Program-made: the position numbers and the translations under genes
In this document: positions 1 to 5,995 of the stretch, in pieces
Position numbering within the stretch: position 1 is the stretch's first letter
Layout of the letters: each line of letters starts with the position of its first letter
Origin: Brevundimonas naejangsanensis DSM 23858
GTDB lineage: Bacteria; Pseudomonadota; Alphaproteobacteria; Caulobacterales; Caulobacteraceae
Assembly: GCF_000421705.1 (NCBI RefSeq)
Contig: NZ_ATXN01000002.1
Coordinates: 1 to 64,000 of the forward strand
Length of the DNA stretch: 64,000 nucleotides
Reading direction: 5' to 3'
The notes under the pieces: model-generated
Database searches by the model: none
What the model was told of the DNA's origin: nothing
What the model saw: only the letters and a program-made list of their open reading frames with translations

Positions 1-29
1 TCCTGACAACCCATCGCGTAGGAGCCCGC

Positions 30-407
30 ATGTCCGCAGGCGACGAGATCATCACTCCGGTCACCAAGCCGGAGGCCGTCAGCATGGCCGAAATCCATGC
101 CATGCGCGGTCTGACCGACGCGGTGTCAGCGCTTGGCCGTCAGGTCGAGCGGATGAACGCCAAGGTCGATGACGTGCGCGAGCGGGTCATCAAACTGGAG
201 GCGCGCGAGTACGAACGTCAGATCGAAGCCCTGAACGATCGCCTGTCCGCCGCCTTCAAGCGGATCGATGATCTGGAGGGGACCCGCGACCAGCAGAAGG
301 GCGCCAAGGCCCTGGTCGACTGGCTGCGTCAGACCGCGCCCTGGCTGCTGGCCGGCATCGCCGCCTTTATCGCAGGCATTAGCGTCAAGAACGGAGCCGG
401 AGCATGA
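30..407 (+). CDS. Phage coiled-coil protein with C-terminal membrane anchor
   Basis: A 125-residue protein. Residues about 25-90 are charged and heptad-like, which suggests a coiled coil. Residues about 104-120 (starting APWLLAGIAAF) form one hydrophobic segment, so the protein is probably anchored by its C-terminus with the coil in the cytoplasm. The start is preceded by TAGGAG at good spacing. Its stop overlaps the next start by 4 bases (ATGA), so the two are probably translated together. The layout recalls the XhlA-type partner of phage holins, and the lysis genes downstream support a lysis or membrane role. No catalytic motif is visible and the exact function is not recognised. Confidence 0.7.
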   Translation: MSAGDEIITPVTKPEAVSMAEIHAMRGLTDAVSALGRQVERMNAKVDDVRERVIKLEAREYERQIEALNDRLSAAFKRIDDLEGTRDQQKGAKALVDWLRQTAPWLLAGIAAFIAGISVKNGAGA

Positions 408-691
408 CGCACACCCCTATCCAGCCGCCCCCGACCCGGCTTGAGCGCATCAAGAGCTTCATCGGCGATCTGGCTCGGCCGTTCGCCATCATCGCAACAT
501 CGTTCGCCGCATCGTGGGCCACCATCGTGATCGCCTATCGGGTTGAGAACGGGAACGACGGCGCCATCTTCATCGGCGGCGTCTTCGCAGGTGTCGGCGC
601 GCTCTACATCGGCAAAGCCTGGGAAGTGGCCAAGACGGGAAAACAATCGGCCGAGGTCGAGATCGCCAAGGCGAAGACAGAGCCAAGTTAG
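404..691 (+). CDS. Two-helix membrane protein, holin candidate
   Basis: A 95-residue protein with two hydrophobic segments (about residues 25-47 and 54-72), a short charged N-terminus and a basic/acidic C-terminal tail. Size and topology fit a class II phage holin, which forms the inner-membrane lesion that releases endolysin. It overlaps the preceding coiled-coil membrane gene by 4 bases and sits upstream of an M15 endolysin and spanins, which supports a lysis assignment. Holins share little sequence, so the call rests on topology and neighbourhood. It meets the opposite-strand gene at 688-891 tail to tail with a 4-base overlap. Confidence 0.6.
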   Translation: MTHTPIQPPPTRLERIKSFIGDLARPFAIIATSFAASWATIVIAYRVENGNDGAIFIGGVFAGVGALYIGKAWEVAKTGKQSAEVEIAKAKTEPS

Positions 692-891
692 ACTGGAAAC
701 ACCAGGATCGTTCGGTCTTTCACGAAGTCTGTAATCTCTTCACGATCCAGCCCCGCATTGCGCGCAAACCGGATTGCACGGGCTGCTGCTGAACGCCAAG
801 CCTGCGTAACGGTGCCCGAGGCTCGCGCCCGCTCCATTTTCAGGTCGGCGATCTGGTTCCTTGCTTGGCGTTTAGCCTCAGCGTTGCTCAT
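688..891 (-). CDS. Small basic helical protein, phage, function unknown
   Basis: A 67-residue protein (N-terminus MSNAEAKRQARNQIADLK). It is rich in Ala, Arg and acidic residues and probably helical throughout, with no signal peptide or membrane span. I chose the start at 891 because GGAG lies about 8 bases upstream; a longer reading to 948 has no ribosome site. It runs against the lysis genes, so it is probably separately expressed cargo or a small regulator. I do not recognise the family. Confidence 0.45.
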   Translation of the reverse strand: MSNAEAKRQARNQIADLKMERARASGTVTQAWRSAAARAIRFARNAGLDREEITDFVKDRTILVFPV

Positions 892-954
892 AGGGGAAGC
901 TCCTTTTTTGCACCCCAGAGCGTACCTCATCGTTGGCGAGCCTTGCACACCCCC

Positions 955-1152
955 CTAGGCGAGCCAGCGCCACAGCCCCGCAACCAGCAGGATCACACTG
1001 CAGATCGTCAGCCCCTTCGTGGCCGGGACGAGACCCGGCGCCCACGGTGGCCGCTTACGTAGCTTAGTCCAGGTGTCCAGCGACCAGATCAGCCCTGCCG
1101 CACCCAGCAGCGCCTGAACCCACCAGGGCCAGATCAAGCTGTTCACATCCAT
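955..1152 (-). CDS. Small two-helix membrane protein, phage
   Basis: A 65-residue protein with hydrophobic segments at about residues 6-22 and 47-63, separated by a basic loop (TKLRKRPPWAPG). The start at 1152 has GGAGG 8 bases upstream; upstream in-frame codons lack a ribosome site. It is on the opposite strand to the lysis genes and next to another leftward small gene. A holin, antiholin or superinfection-exclusion role would fit a two-helix phage protein, but nothing in the sequence decides between them. Confidence 0.5.
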   Translation of the reverse strand: MDVNSLIWPWWVQALLGAAGLIWSLDTWTKLRKRPPWAPGLVPATKGLTICSVILLVAGLWRWLA

Positions 1153-1350
1153 GCAGTCGCCCTCCCGAGGGTGAGGCTGCCATACGCGCACGCCGTGCGC
1201 ATCCTGCGAAAACTGAACTGGAGAACGCGTTGAATACCATCGCTCAAATGGCACAGACTTGCGCCTGCTCCGAAGCTGCGTGCCGCTCGAAAGGTTGCGC
1301 CATCGTCAGGGGTCGAGAAGCGCGACGTTCGTCATTTGGGACGGATCGCT

Positions 1351-1398
1351 TGGAAGTTGAAGGGCCAGAATCGAACTGGCGATCCGCAGTTCTACAGC
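1351..1398 (-). other. tRNA 3'-half-like sequence (Tyr GUA-like)
   Basis: Read on the minus strand, this stretch has an anticodon-loop-like CTGTAGA, then ACTGC, a 5-base variable region GGATC, and a perfect T arm (GCCAG, loop TTCGATT, CTGGC at 1364-1380), followed by CCTTCAA. I could not find a matching 5' half: the bases upstream do not pair with ACTGC or form a D arm. It may be a decayed phage tRNA or a tRNA-like recombination scar. It is not called as a functional tRNA. Confidence 0.3.
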
Positions 1399-1469
1399 CC
1401 GAGATGGCGGCATCGCGAGCCAGCGCTGCCAAAGTATCGATCAGCGGCCCGAGATATTCTGTCGGCGGC

Positions 1470-1940
1470 TCACCAGGTCAGCCGAATTTCACCGCCTTTA
1501 GGGCCGACGGTCAGATGAAAATGTTGGATGAAGTCCATCCCCAGCAGGATGTCATACTTCATTCCTGATGATCGCAGGTCGGCGGTTGCAAAGCTGCCCG
1601 TTAACGTGAAGTCGCTGCCCACGAGCCCTATTATACCCACCTTGCGTGGCCGGCTTGTTGCAATGCCCACTGCCCATCCGGACTGGAAACCATCCTCTGC
1701 GCAGTTAGCGCCAAGCTCCGCATCGATTCGGCAGAGGTCAGCGCCAGTGTCCAGCATTCCTATCACCTGCTTTGCTGGGCCGCCCGGCGGTCCAAAAAGA
1801 ACATGAACTGCAGGATGTCGAAGGCCGGGAATATCGTCATTGCCTGCCAGCGGCTGGGTGAAGAAGCCCAACACCATATTTTCTGCCGCCCCTCGAGCAG
1901 CCTCTGAAGCGCTGGCGTGGGCGTGAAGCGTGGATGTCAT
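1470..1940 (-). CDS. Retropepsin-like aspartic protease
   Basis: A 156-residue protein with the hallmarks of a single-domain retropepsin: the active-site motif LDTGAD at residues 63-68, a central Gly-rich strand (IIGLVGSDF, about 103-111), and the C-terminal ILLGMDF (131-137), equivalent to the conserved ILG-D segment. Such enzymes act as homodimers, each subunit giving one catalytic Asp. There is no signal peptide, so it should be cytoplasmic. I chose the start at 1940 because GGAGAGG lies just upstream. It lies antisense to the lysis cassette inside a block bounded by matching sequences (1213-1224 and 2043-2054). Its substrate is unknown; a phage protein or a host factor is possible. Confidence 0.75.
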   Translation of the reverse strand: MTSTLHAHASASEAARGAAENMVLGFFTQPLAGNDDIPGLRHPAVHVLFGPPGGPAKQVIGMLDTGADLCRIDAELGANCAEDGFQSGWAVGIATSRPRKVGIIGLVGSDFTLTGSFATADLRSSGMKYDILLGMDFIQHFHLTVGPKGGEIRLTW

Positions 1941-2059
1941 CTGCCTCTCCGTTGGCGTCGTCACCGCGACGACGCAGGCTAACCACGGCCCCGCTTAAAG
2001 AGTCGAGTCCCCGAACTCGGTTCGCCAATCCCATCTGAAAACCTGAACTGGAGACCATC

Positions 2060-2497
2060 ATGGCCTTTCGCCTTGGTGCGCAGTCGCGTGCCCGGCTCGC
2101 TGGCGTTCACCCGGATCTCGTCCGCGTGGTCGAGCGGGCCATCCAGCTATCAACCGTCGACTTCTCTGTGCTGGAGGGCGTTCGCACGCCGCGCCGCCAG
2201 CGCGAGCTTTATGCGCAGGGCCGCACGAAGCCCGGCGCTAAGGTCACCTGGACGCTGACCAGCAACCACTTCGTCAATGCACAGACGGGCTATGGCCACG
2301 CCGTCGATCTGATCCCGTTCCCGGTGGACTGGGAGGGGCCGGTGCGGTTCCCGAAGTTCGACGCCATCGCCAAGGCCATGTTCGCGGCGTCGGCCGAGCT
2401 GGGCGTTCCGATCCGCTGGGGCGCCGACTGGAACCGCAACGGCAAGCCGCGTGAGCGCGGCGAGACCGACAGCCCGCATTTCGAGCTGGCGCTATGA
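2060..2497 (+). CDS. Phage endolysin, M15-type peptidoglycan peptidase
   Basis: A 145-residue protein of the VanY/L-Ala-D-Glu peptidase type (peptidase M15), which cuts the peptide stems of peptidoglycan during lysis. Visible features are VLEGVRTPRRQRELY (38-51), a zinc-site region with SNH (68-70) and GHAVDL (79-84), and the C-terminal DSPHFEL (137-143). Asp83 and His140 are probable zinc ligands; the first His is either His70 or His80, because a six-residue insertion separates the usual pair. There is no signal peptide, so it needs a holin. The ribosome site is GGAG. The next gene overlaps by 4 bases. Confidence 0.88.
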   Translation: MAFRLGAQSRARLAGVHPDLVRVVERAIQLSTVDFSVLEGVRTPRRQRELYAQGRTKPGAKVTWTLTSNHFVNAQTGYGHAVDLIPFPVDWEGPVRFPKFDAIAKAMFAASAELGVPIRWGADWNRNGKPRERGETDSPHFELAL

Positions 2498-2868
2498 ACT
2501 GGCTCCGCACCCTCACCGCCACCGGCTGGCTTGCGGTCGCCTGTCTGGCGCTCGCGCTGATCCTACTGACCATGTGCGTCGCCGATGACCGCCAGAGGGC
2601 CGCTGACCGCACTCGGCAGGCTGATGCGCACAAAACCCTCACCGAGGGGCGCACGGCCGCCGCGCAGGACGCCAGCGCCATCCGCGACCGGGCCGACGCT
2701 CGCGACCAGTTCACCGCTTCCATCGTCACCCAAGCCGAAAAGGAAATCCGCCATGCGCCTGATCGCAATGCTGCCGCTGATGCTGCTCGCCGCAGGGTGT
2801 GCCAGCTCTCCGATTACCGTGATGCACAGTGCGCCGTGTTCCGCGCTGATCCCGGCCGGGTGGACTGA
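2494..2868 (+). CDS. Rz-like inner-membrane spanin
   Basis: A 124-residue protein with an N-terminal membrane anchor (about residues 12-31) followed by a charged, helical periplasmic domain with repeated Asp/Arg/Ala heptads. This is the architecture of an i-spanin (Rz), which pairs with an outer-membrane lipoprotein to fuse the two membranes at the end of lysis. It starts inside the endolysin stop (ATGA overlap). The Rz1-like lipoprotein is encoded in another frame and begins within this gene, the classic lambda arrangement. The call rests on topology and position. Confidence 0.78.
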   Translation: MNWLRTLTATGWLAVACLALALILLTMCVADDRQRAADRTRQADAHKTLTEGRTAAAQDASAIRDRADARDQFTASIVTQAEKEIRHAPDRNAAADAARRRVCQLSDYRDAQCAVFRADPGRVD

Positions 2869-3073
2869 GCCTGTCCCGTCCGCCTCCCTTCCGCTGGAGC
2901 CCTCCGACGAGCGGGACTGGATGGCTTTCGGGGTGGCGCAGACTGGGGCGCTCAGGGCGGCCAATGGGCGGACGGCGGATGTGATCGGCATCGTGCGAGC
3001 TTGTGAGGCGAGGGATGCGGAGGCCGTCGAGCGAATAGGGCGGCCGTGGTGGGCTCGCCTCAGGCCGGGCTGA
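2753..3073 (+). CDS. Rz1-like outer-membrane spanin lipoprotein
   Basis: A 106-residue lipoprotein with a short signal peptide and lipobox LLAAGC, giving Cys16 as the lipidated residue. It starts inside the Rz-like gene in a different frame and continues about 200 bases past it. AGGA lies upstream of the ATG; longer in-frame starts would bury the signal peptide. Rz1-type o-spanins are lipoproteins that bind the i-spanin across the periplasm. This one is longer than lambda Rz1 and, unlike it, not strikingly proline-rich throughout; the SASLPLEPSDERDW segment is polar. Confidence 0.72.
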   Translation: MRLIAMLPLMLLAAGCASSPITVMHSAPCSALIPAGWTEPVPSASLPLEPSDERDWMAFGVAQTGALRAANGRTADVIGIVRACEARDAEAVERIGRPWWARLRPG

Positions 3074-3224
3074 TCATTTCGGTGGCGTCGCCAATATGAA
3101 CCGGCGTCGAGCCCTCGGGCTCCGCTACGCACTCCATTCCCAAACTCACAGGAATGTCAGTTTCTGAAAGAGCGATGTTTTCTAATATGCTCGAGCGGCA
3201 ACGGAGCCGTTTGGGAGAGAAAAG

Positions 3225-3437
3225 ATGAAGAAGCTGATTATTGCCGCGTCTTTCGCGGGTTCAATGCTGGTCGGTGTCCCCGCTGCTAACGCCAGCCCAC
3301 TGGAATGCATGCAACAGTACGATTCTGCTGTGGCTGCCTGCGCTGCTGCTGGGCAGGGTTATGGCAGCGCCTGTGAAACGAAGGCTGCCATCGAAATGGT
3401 AGACTGCATGAAGAGGTTGGCGTTGATCGTTTCTTAA
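3225..3437 (+). CDS. Exported small protein with four evenly spaced cysteines
   Basis: A 70-residue precursor with a clear signal peptide (basic MKK, hydrophobic core, probable cut after ANA at residue 23). The mature part of about 47 residues contains exactly four cysteines at 28, 39, 50 and 61, each separated by ten residues. Such spacing would suit a helical hairpin held by two disulfides. GGGAGAG precedes the start. It lies alone between the spanins and a terminator, so it is probably phage cargo expressed from its own promoter. The family is not recognised. Confidence 0.65.
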   Translation: MKKLIIAASFAGSMLVGVPAANASPLECMQQYDSAVAACAAAGQGYGSACETKAAIEMVDCMKRLALIVS

Positions 3438-3485
3438 GAACGTCGTCTCTGGCCCGCCCTCTTCGGAGGTCAGGCCTCCATTTTC

Positions 3486-3520
3486 GCCCCGTCGCCCTCA
3501 CCGGGTGGCGGGGCTTTCTT
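3486..3520 (+). terminator. Rho-independent terminator
   Basis: A GC-rich hairpin (arms starting GCCCCG and ending GGCGGGGC) is followed by TTTCTT. It lies 50 bases after the four-cysteine gene and separates it from the AT-rich gene downstream. Confidence 0.7.
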
Positions 3521-3642
3521 CGTTTGTAGGCTTGGCGCGCTCGCGGGCTTTAGTGTGCAATTCAATCAAGAGTTGGCATACTACTGCCGTGTACCGTGAG
3601 CGCTGGGGCTAAACCATCATGCATGTCCATATTTGGTGAGTT

Positions 3643-4392
3643 ATGAGCGACTTTCTACAAACTCGCGCTCTGGTGAGCTCGGCGCGCTCAAATATTACAA
3701 AACTGAGAGAGCTGTGGCGGCGGCATTTAGATTCGTGTACTTTTACTTTGAGTATAGAGCCCTCTTCCGGGAGAGCGCACCACTACGCTAACTATGATCC
3801 GTCTGTGCCGATCGACCTAGCTATTACATCAAAACATATACTGTCCGACCTTCGCTCAGCACTGGATTACGCCGTCTTCGCGTCCGCCCGGGCCGCCGGC
3901 ACCGCCGCAAGTGGGGGGCGGAATGTAGCATTTCCTTTCGGAAGGGACGCCGATGATGTCTCATGTCAATTCCTTAGAAAATACAGTGGCGTTCCGGAAT
4001 ATTTACGTGACCATATCCTAAATATGCGACCATACGTTGGAGGTGATGCGCAACTAACAAGATTAAATAATCTCAGAAATCGCAAAGATCATCGCGCTTT
4101 GTTGGGTCTAATTTCTCACGCAGTGGGCGTTAGGTTCAACCCGAGTCATAATATGAATCTTTTTACCCCATCCCCCTGCGGTGAGCCAGTTGAAGACAGG
4201 TTTCTACTAGGGACATCCCCTCTGGCCGGCGACGTGCGTCTAGATGTAAGCCTTATCCTAGAGCTTCTTTTTACAGCCGAAGGCATCTCCCCCGCAATTG
4301 AAGCGTTGCCAACTTTATCGGCCATAGCGGACCGGGTAGAAGAAGTGGTGAGATCGATTGAAACTCTAGCAAAGGAACATGCCGGTATTTAG
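3643..4392 (+). CDS. AT-rich phage cargo gene, HEPN-like unknown family
   Basis: A 249-residue soluble protein with no signal peptide. It is much richer in A+T than its neighbours, with codons such as ATA, TTA and AAA, which suggests recent acquisition. Visible blocks are SDLRSALDYAVFAS (about 70-83), FPFG (about 99-102) and LNNLRNRKDHRAL (about 141-153). These resemble the pattern of a widespread uncharacterised family in which an LR-ALDH helix is followed by an L-N-DKHR block, loosely HEPN-like; this comes from memory and is not certain. It has its own flanking gaps and sits in the accessory zone before attR. A toxin, defence or exclusion role is possible but unproven. Confidence 0.6.
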   Translation: MSDFLQTRALVSSARSNITKLRELWRRHLDSCTFTLSIEPSSGRAHHYANYDPSVPIDLAITSKHILSDLRSALDYAVFASARAAGTAASGGRNVAFPFGRDADDVSCQFLRKYSGVPEYLRDHILNMRPYVGGDAQLTRLNNLRNRKDHRALLGLISHAVGVRFNPSHNMNLFTPSPCGEPVEDRFLLGTSPLAGDVRLDVSLILELLFTAEGISPAIEALPTLSAIADRVEEVVRSIETLAKEHAGI

Positions 4393-4527
4393 CAGGATCG
4401 GCCTGCCCTATCGCGCTTCTCAGCAATCCACGTCAGAAGCAGCAAGAGCAATTTCAGCCGCATCGCTGTCGCCCTATTCTAAGGGGTGCTTTTGACGATT
4501 GCGCGTCGAACTGCGTTTGCAGAAAGA

Positions 4528-4848
4528 TCAAGCGCGAGGCACAGGGTCCCGATAAGGTGCGCCGCACTCTCCCGCTTCAGCCCGCGTCAGCACCTTCGTT
4601 TCCTGCTGCGATCCGACGTGGACCACGATGTCCCGATAGCGCAGGCCGTCATGAAGGGCTGCGCAAGTCGCCCGAACGGCAGACAGCACATCCACCCAAT
4701 GGCCGCTCTCGACCGTGATCAGGCCGGGCAGAAGGTTGGCGTCATCGCCAGCGGCGGCGGCCATTGCGTCGAGGGCGGCGTTTAGTTCGTCAGGGGTCAT
4801 GCGGCGGACGTGTAGCTGAGTCGGTCGCTTGGGGCGCCCCTCATTCAC
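4528..4848 (-). CDS. Last gene of SOS-box phage operon, unknown
   Basis: A protein of about 106 residues when read from the GTG at 4848, which overlaps the stop of the preceding gene by 4 bases (GTGA). An internal ATG at 4800 (MTPDELNAALDAM) gives 89 residues but has no ribosome site. The core has an acidic, Ala-rich N-terminal helix and a segment TVESGHWVDVLSAVRATCAALHDG, probably a helical bundle. There is no membrane span. It is the fourth gene of the leftward cluster starting at 5436, so it should share that cluster's LexA control. The family is not recognised. Confidence 0.5.
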   Translation of the reverse strand: MNEGRPKRPTQLHVRRMTPDELNAALDAMAAAAGDDANLLPGLITVESGHWVDVLSAVRATCAALHDGLRYRDIVVHVGSQQETKVLTRAEAGECGAPYRDPVPRA

Positions 4849-5081
4849 CACAGAGGAAACTGCACCGTGGGGCGGACGGCCCCGCAGCGCGTGCATTTGA
4901 GCCGTTTGGCGATTACGCTGAGGTGGATATCGCCGTAGCCTTTCTGGATCAGGCTGCGGGGCGCGATTGTCGCTTCGTGGGTGCAGCGAGCCGAGGTGCA
5001 GATGACGCGCAGCATTCCGCCCTGGCGGGCGAGGCCGCGAGGGGTGTGAGGCTCGTCGTGCAGGGCAGGGCGATGCGGCAT
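4845..5081 (-). CDS. Small zinc-ribbon-like protein
   Basis: A 78-residue protein whose C-terminal half looks like a zinc ribbon: ICTSARC (residues about 26-32) and LKCTRCG (about 61-67) supply two cysteine pairs separated by about 30 residues. The segment between (SLIQKGYGDIHLSVIAKRL) resembles small phage or alphaproteobacterial zinc-ribbon proteins. Its ATG overlaps the upstream stop (TGATG), indicating coupled translation. It is the third gene of the leftward LexA-box operon. A nucleic-acid or protein-binding role is likely by fold, but no target is apparent. Confidence 0.6.
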   Translation of the reverse strand: MPHRPALHDEPHTPRGLARQGGMLRVICTSARCTHEATIAPRSLIQKGYGDIHLSVIAKRLKCTRCGAVRPTVQFPLW

Positions 5082-5278
5082 CAGGCGAGGCCCGAGGCGC
5101 TCCGTTGTTCGGCGCGATGAATGGCGGTCATGGCGCGCAACCGAGCAAGCGTCCCTGGCGCCTTCGCTTCGATCTCGCGCAGGATAAAACCCGCACCCGC
5201 CCGGCCGTCTGCGCTGTGAAGGTCCAGGCCGGTCAATTGCAGCATCAGCGCGGCTAGCTCTTTGTCCCGATCACTCAT
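5081..5278 (-). CDS. Small phage protein, second gene of SOS-box operon
   Basis: A 65-residue protein (MSDRDKELAALMLQLTGLDL at the N-terminus), mainly helical and charged, with no signal peptide or membrane segment. Its start overlaps the stop of the 53-residue gene upstream by 4 bases (ATGA), and its stop overlaps the next start, so it is embedded in a tightly coupled leftward operon. The family is not recognised. Confidence 0.55.
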   Translation of the reverse strand: MSDRDKELAALMLQLTGLDLHSADGRAGAGFILREIEAKAPGTLARLRAMTAIHRAEQRSASGLA

Positions 5279-5436
5279 TGCGGTCGCCCCACAAGCCGCA
5301 TGCCCGCGACCAGCCCGGCGACCAGATCGACGGTCGGCTGGGGGATGTCAGCGCGCTCTCGCTGTTCCAGCTCGCGATCCAGCTGCTGCAGATCGCGGGC
5401 GAAGGCCTCATCGGGGCCAAGGGGTTTCGTTTCCAT
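5275..5436 (-). CDS. 53-residue protein, first gene of SOS-box operon
   Basis: A short reading frame encoding METKPLGPDEAFARDLQQLD and ending in RLVGRPQ, 53 residues in all. An excellent ribosome site, GGAGGACGAAC, lies directly before the ATG. The stop overlaps the next start by 4 bases. The protein is acidic and helical in its N-terminal half. It is the first gene after a perfect LexA box at 5481-5495, so it is probably induced by DNA damage. The sequence gives no functional clue. Confidence 0.6.
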   Translation of the reverse strand: METKPLGPDEAFARDLQQLDRELEQRERADIPQPTVDLVAGLVAGMRLVGRPQ

Positions 5437-5480
5437 GTTCGTCCTCCTCAAGCACCGACCCGAGGCGGACTCCTACATGA

Positions 5481-5495
5481 GAACGAAATGAGAAC
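5481..5495 (-). promoter_or_regulatory. LexA operator (SOS box) of phage operon
   Basis: On the minus strand this reads GTTCTCATTTCGTTC, an exact GTTC-N7-GTTC direct repeat, the known alphaproteobacterial LexA site. It ends 45 bases before the start of the leftward four-gene operon at 5436. No other nearby start could use it. The host lexA gene in this window has the same sites. Confidence 0.8.
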
Positions 5496-5623
5496 AAGCG
5501 GAATTGGGAGGGGGCTCGTGCTTTCCAGTTACTTGCCAGAAACCCCGCAGAACACCGTGAACAAACCCGGAAAGTTTGAAACCACAAAGTGTTATAATCC
5601 AACGCGTTAGGTAACAAGCGCTT

Positions 5624-5671
5624 TCGTTTACACCGAGGGGGTCGGCGGTTCGAACCCGTCGCCGCCTACCA
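5624..5671 (+). repeat. attR: 3' half of tRNA-Val(UAC)
   Basis: The sequence matches the 3' half of a tRNA: loop TTTACAC with anticodon TAC, stem CGAGG, variable region GGGTC, T arm GGCGG-TTCGAAC-CCGTC, acceptor strand GCCGCCT and ACCA. No D arm or 5' acceptor strand precedes it; the bases upstream are AT-rich phage-end sequence. This is what phage integration into a tRNA gene leaves at the distal junction, while the complete gene is rebuilt at the other end. Chromosomal genes begin to the right. The left edge of the identity core cannot be fixed without the other junction. Confidence 0.75.
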
Positions 5672-5672
5672 T

Positions 5673-5950
5673 TCATCGCCATTGTCCGATCTTGTCGCCG
5701 CGATCACTATCGCGCGCGGGCGCTCGCCTGGCCGCCGGACGGAGGCGGCGAGGCCGAGCTGGCGGCTGCAATGCTTCGGCGTTGACCGTCGCGTCGGCGG
5801 TGGCGGTCAGATCCTCGTCCGGTGAAAGTCTGGTCCAGCAGTCTGACGGCAGCGCAGCGTTTGAGCGTGCCGTAGCGGGTGATGTCATGATGTTCGACCG
5901 ACTGGGCGGCGGCCAGCAGGCCGGCATCCAGCGCCGCCGTATCCTTTGGG
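5673..5950 (-). pseudogene. Remnant of DUF892/YciE-like ferritin-fold gene
   Basis: Reading leftward from 5950, one frame gives PPKDTAALDAGLLAAAQSVE, then HHDITRYGTLKR and AVRLLDQT. The match then jumps to another frame, giving LSPDEDLTATADATVNAEAL. Together these fit the C-terminal part of DUF892 (YciE-like) ferritin-fold proteins, whose typical run is DAALIAAAQ-VEHYEI-YGT then LL-QTLDEE. The N-terminal two thirds are missing at the palindrome at 5948-5971, and at least one frameshift lies near 5830. DUF892 genes are usually stress-induced, which fits the neighbouring stress genes. The remnant fills the gap between attR and the DUF4142 gene. Confidence 0.5.
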
Positions 5951-5971
5951 GGCGGTCTTTAGACCGCCCCC
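5948..5971. terminator. Perfect palindrome downstream of DUF4142 gene
   Basis: GGGGGCGGTCT and AGACCGCCCCC form an 11-base perfect stem with a TT loop, 25 bases past the stop of the leftward DUF4142 gene. There is no T run on either side, so termination is only probable. It also marks the break point of the adjacent pseudogene. Confidence 0.5.
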
Positions 5972-5995
5972 CTCAGCGAATCCTCGCGGCGGGCG

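Noticed and set aside
1230..1568. Rightward frame from a TTG with GGAGA upstream, opposite the retropepsin gene
   Set aside because: The ribosome-site-like sequence is a copy of the endolysin leader; the translation has no recognisable fold and runs antisense to the protease.
5546..5574. Second LexA box upstream of the phage operon (GAAC-N5-GAAC near 5550)
   Set aside because: Spacing is five, not seven, so it does not meet the operator rule.
5473..5682. Leftward reading frame starting MAMNGRRRRVRTADPLG
   Set aside because: It is the antisense of the tRNA-Val 3' half; this kind of frame is a frequent artefact over tRNA genes.
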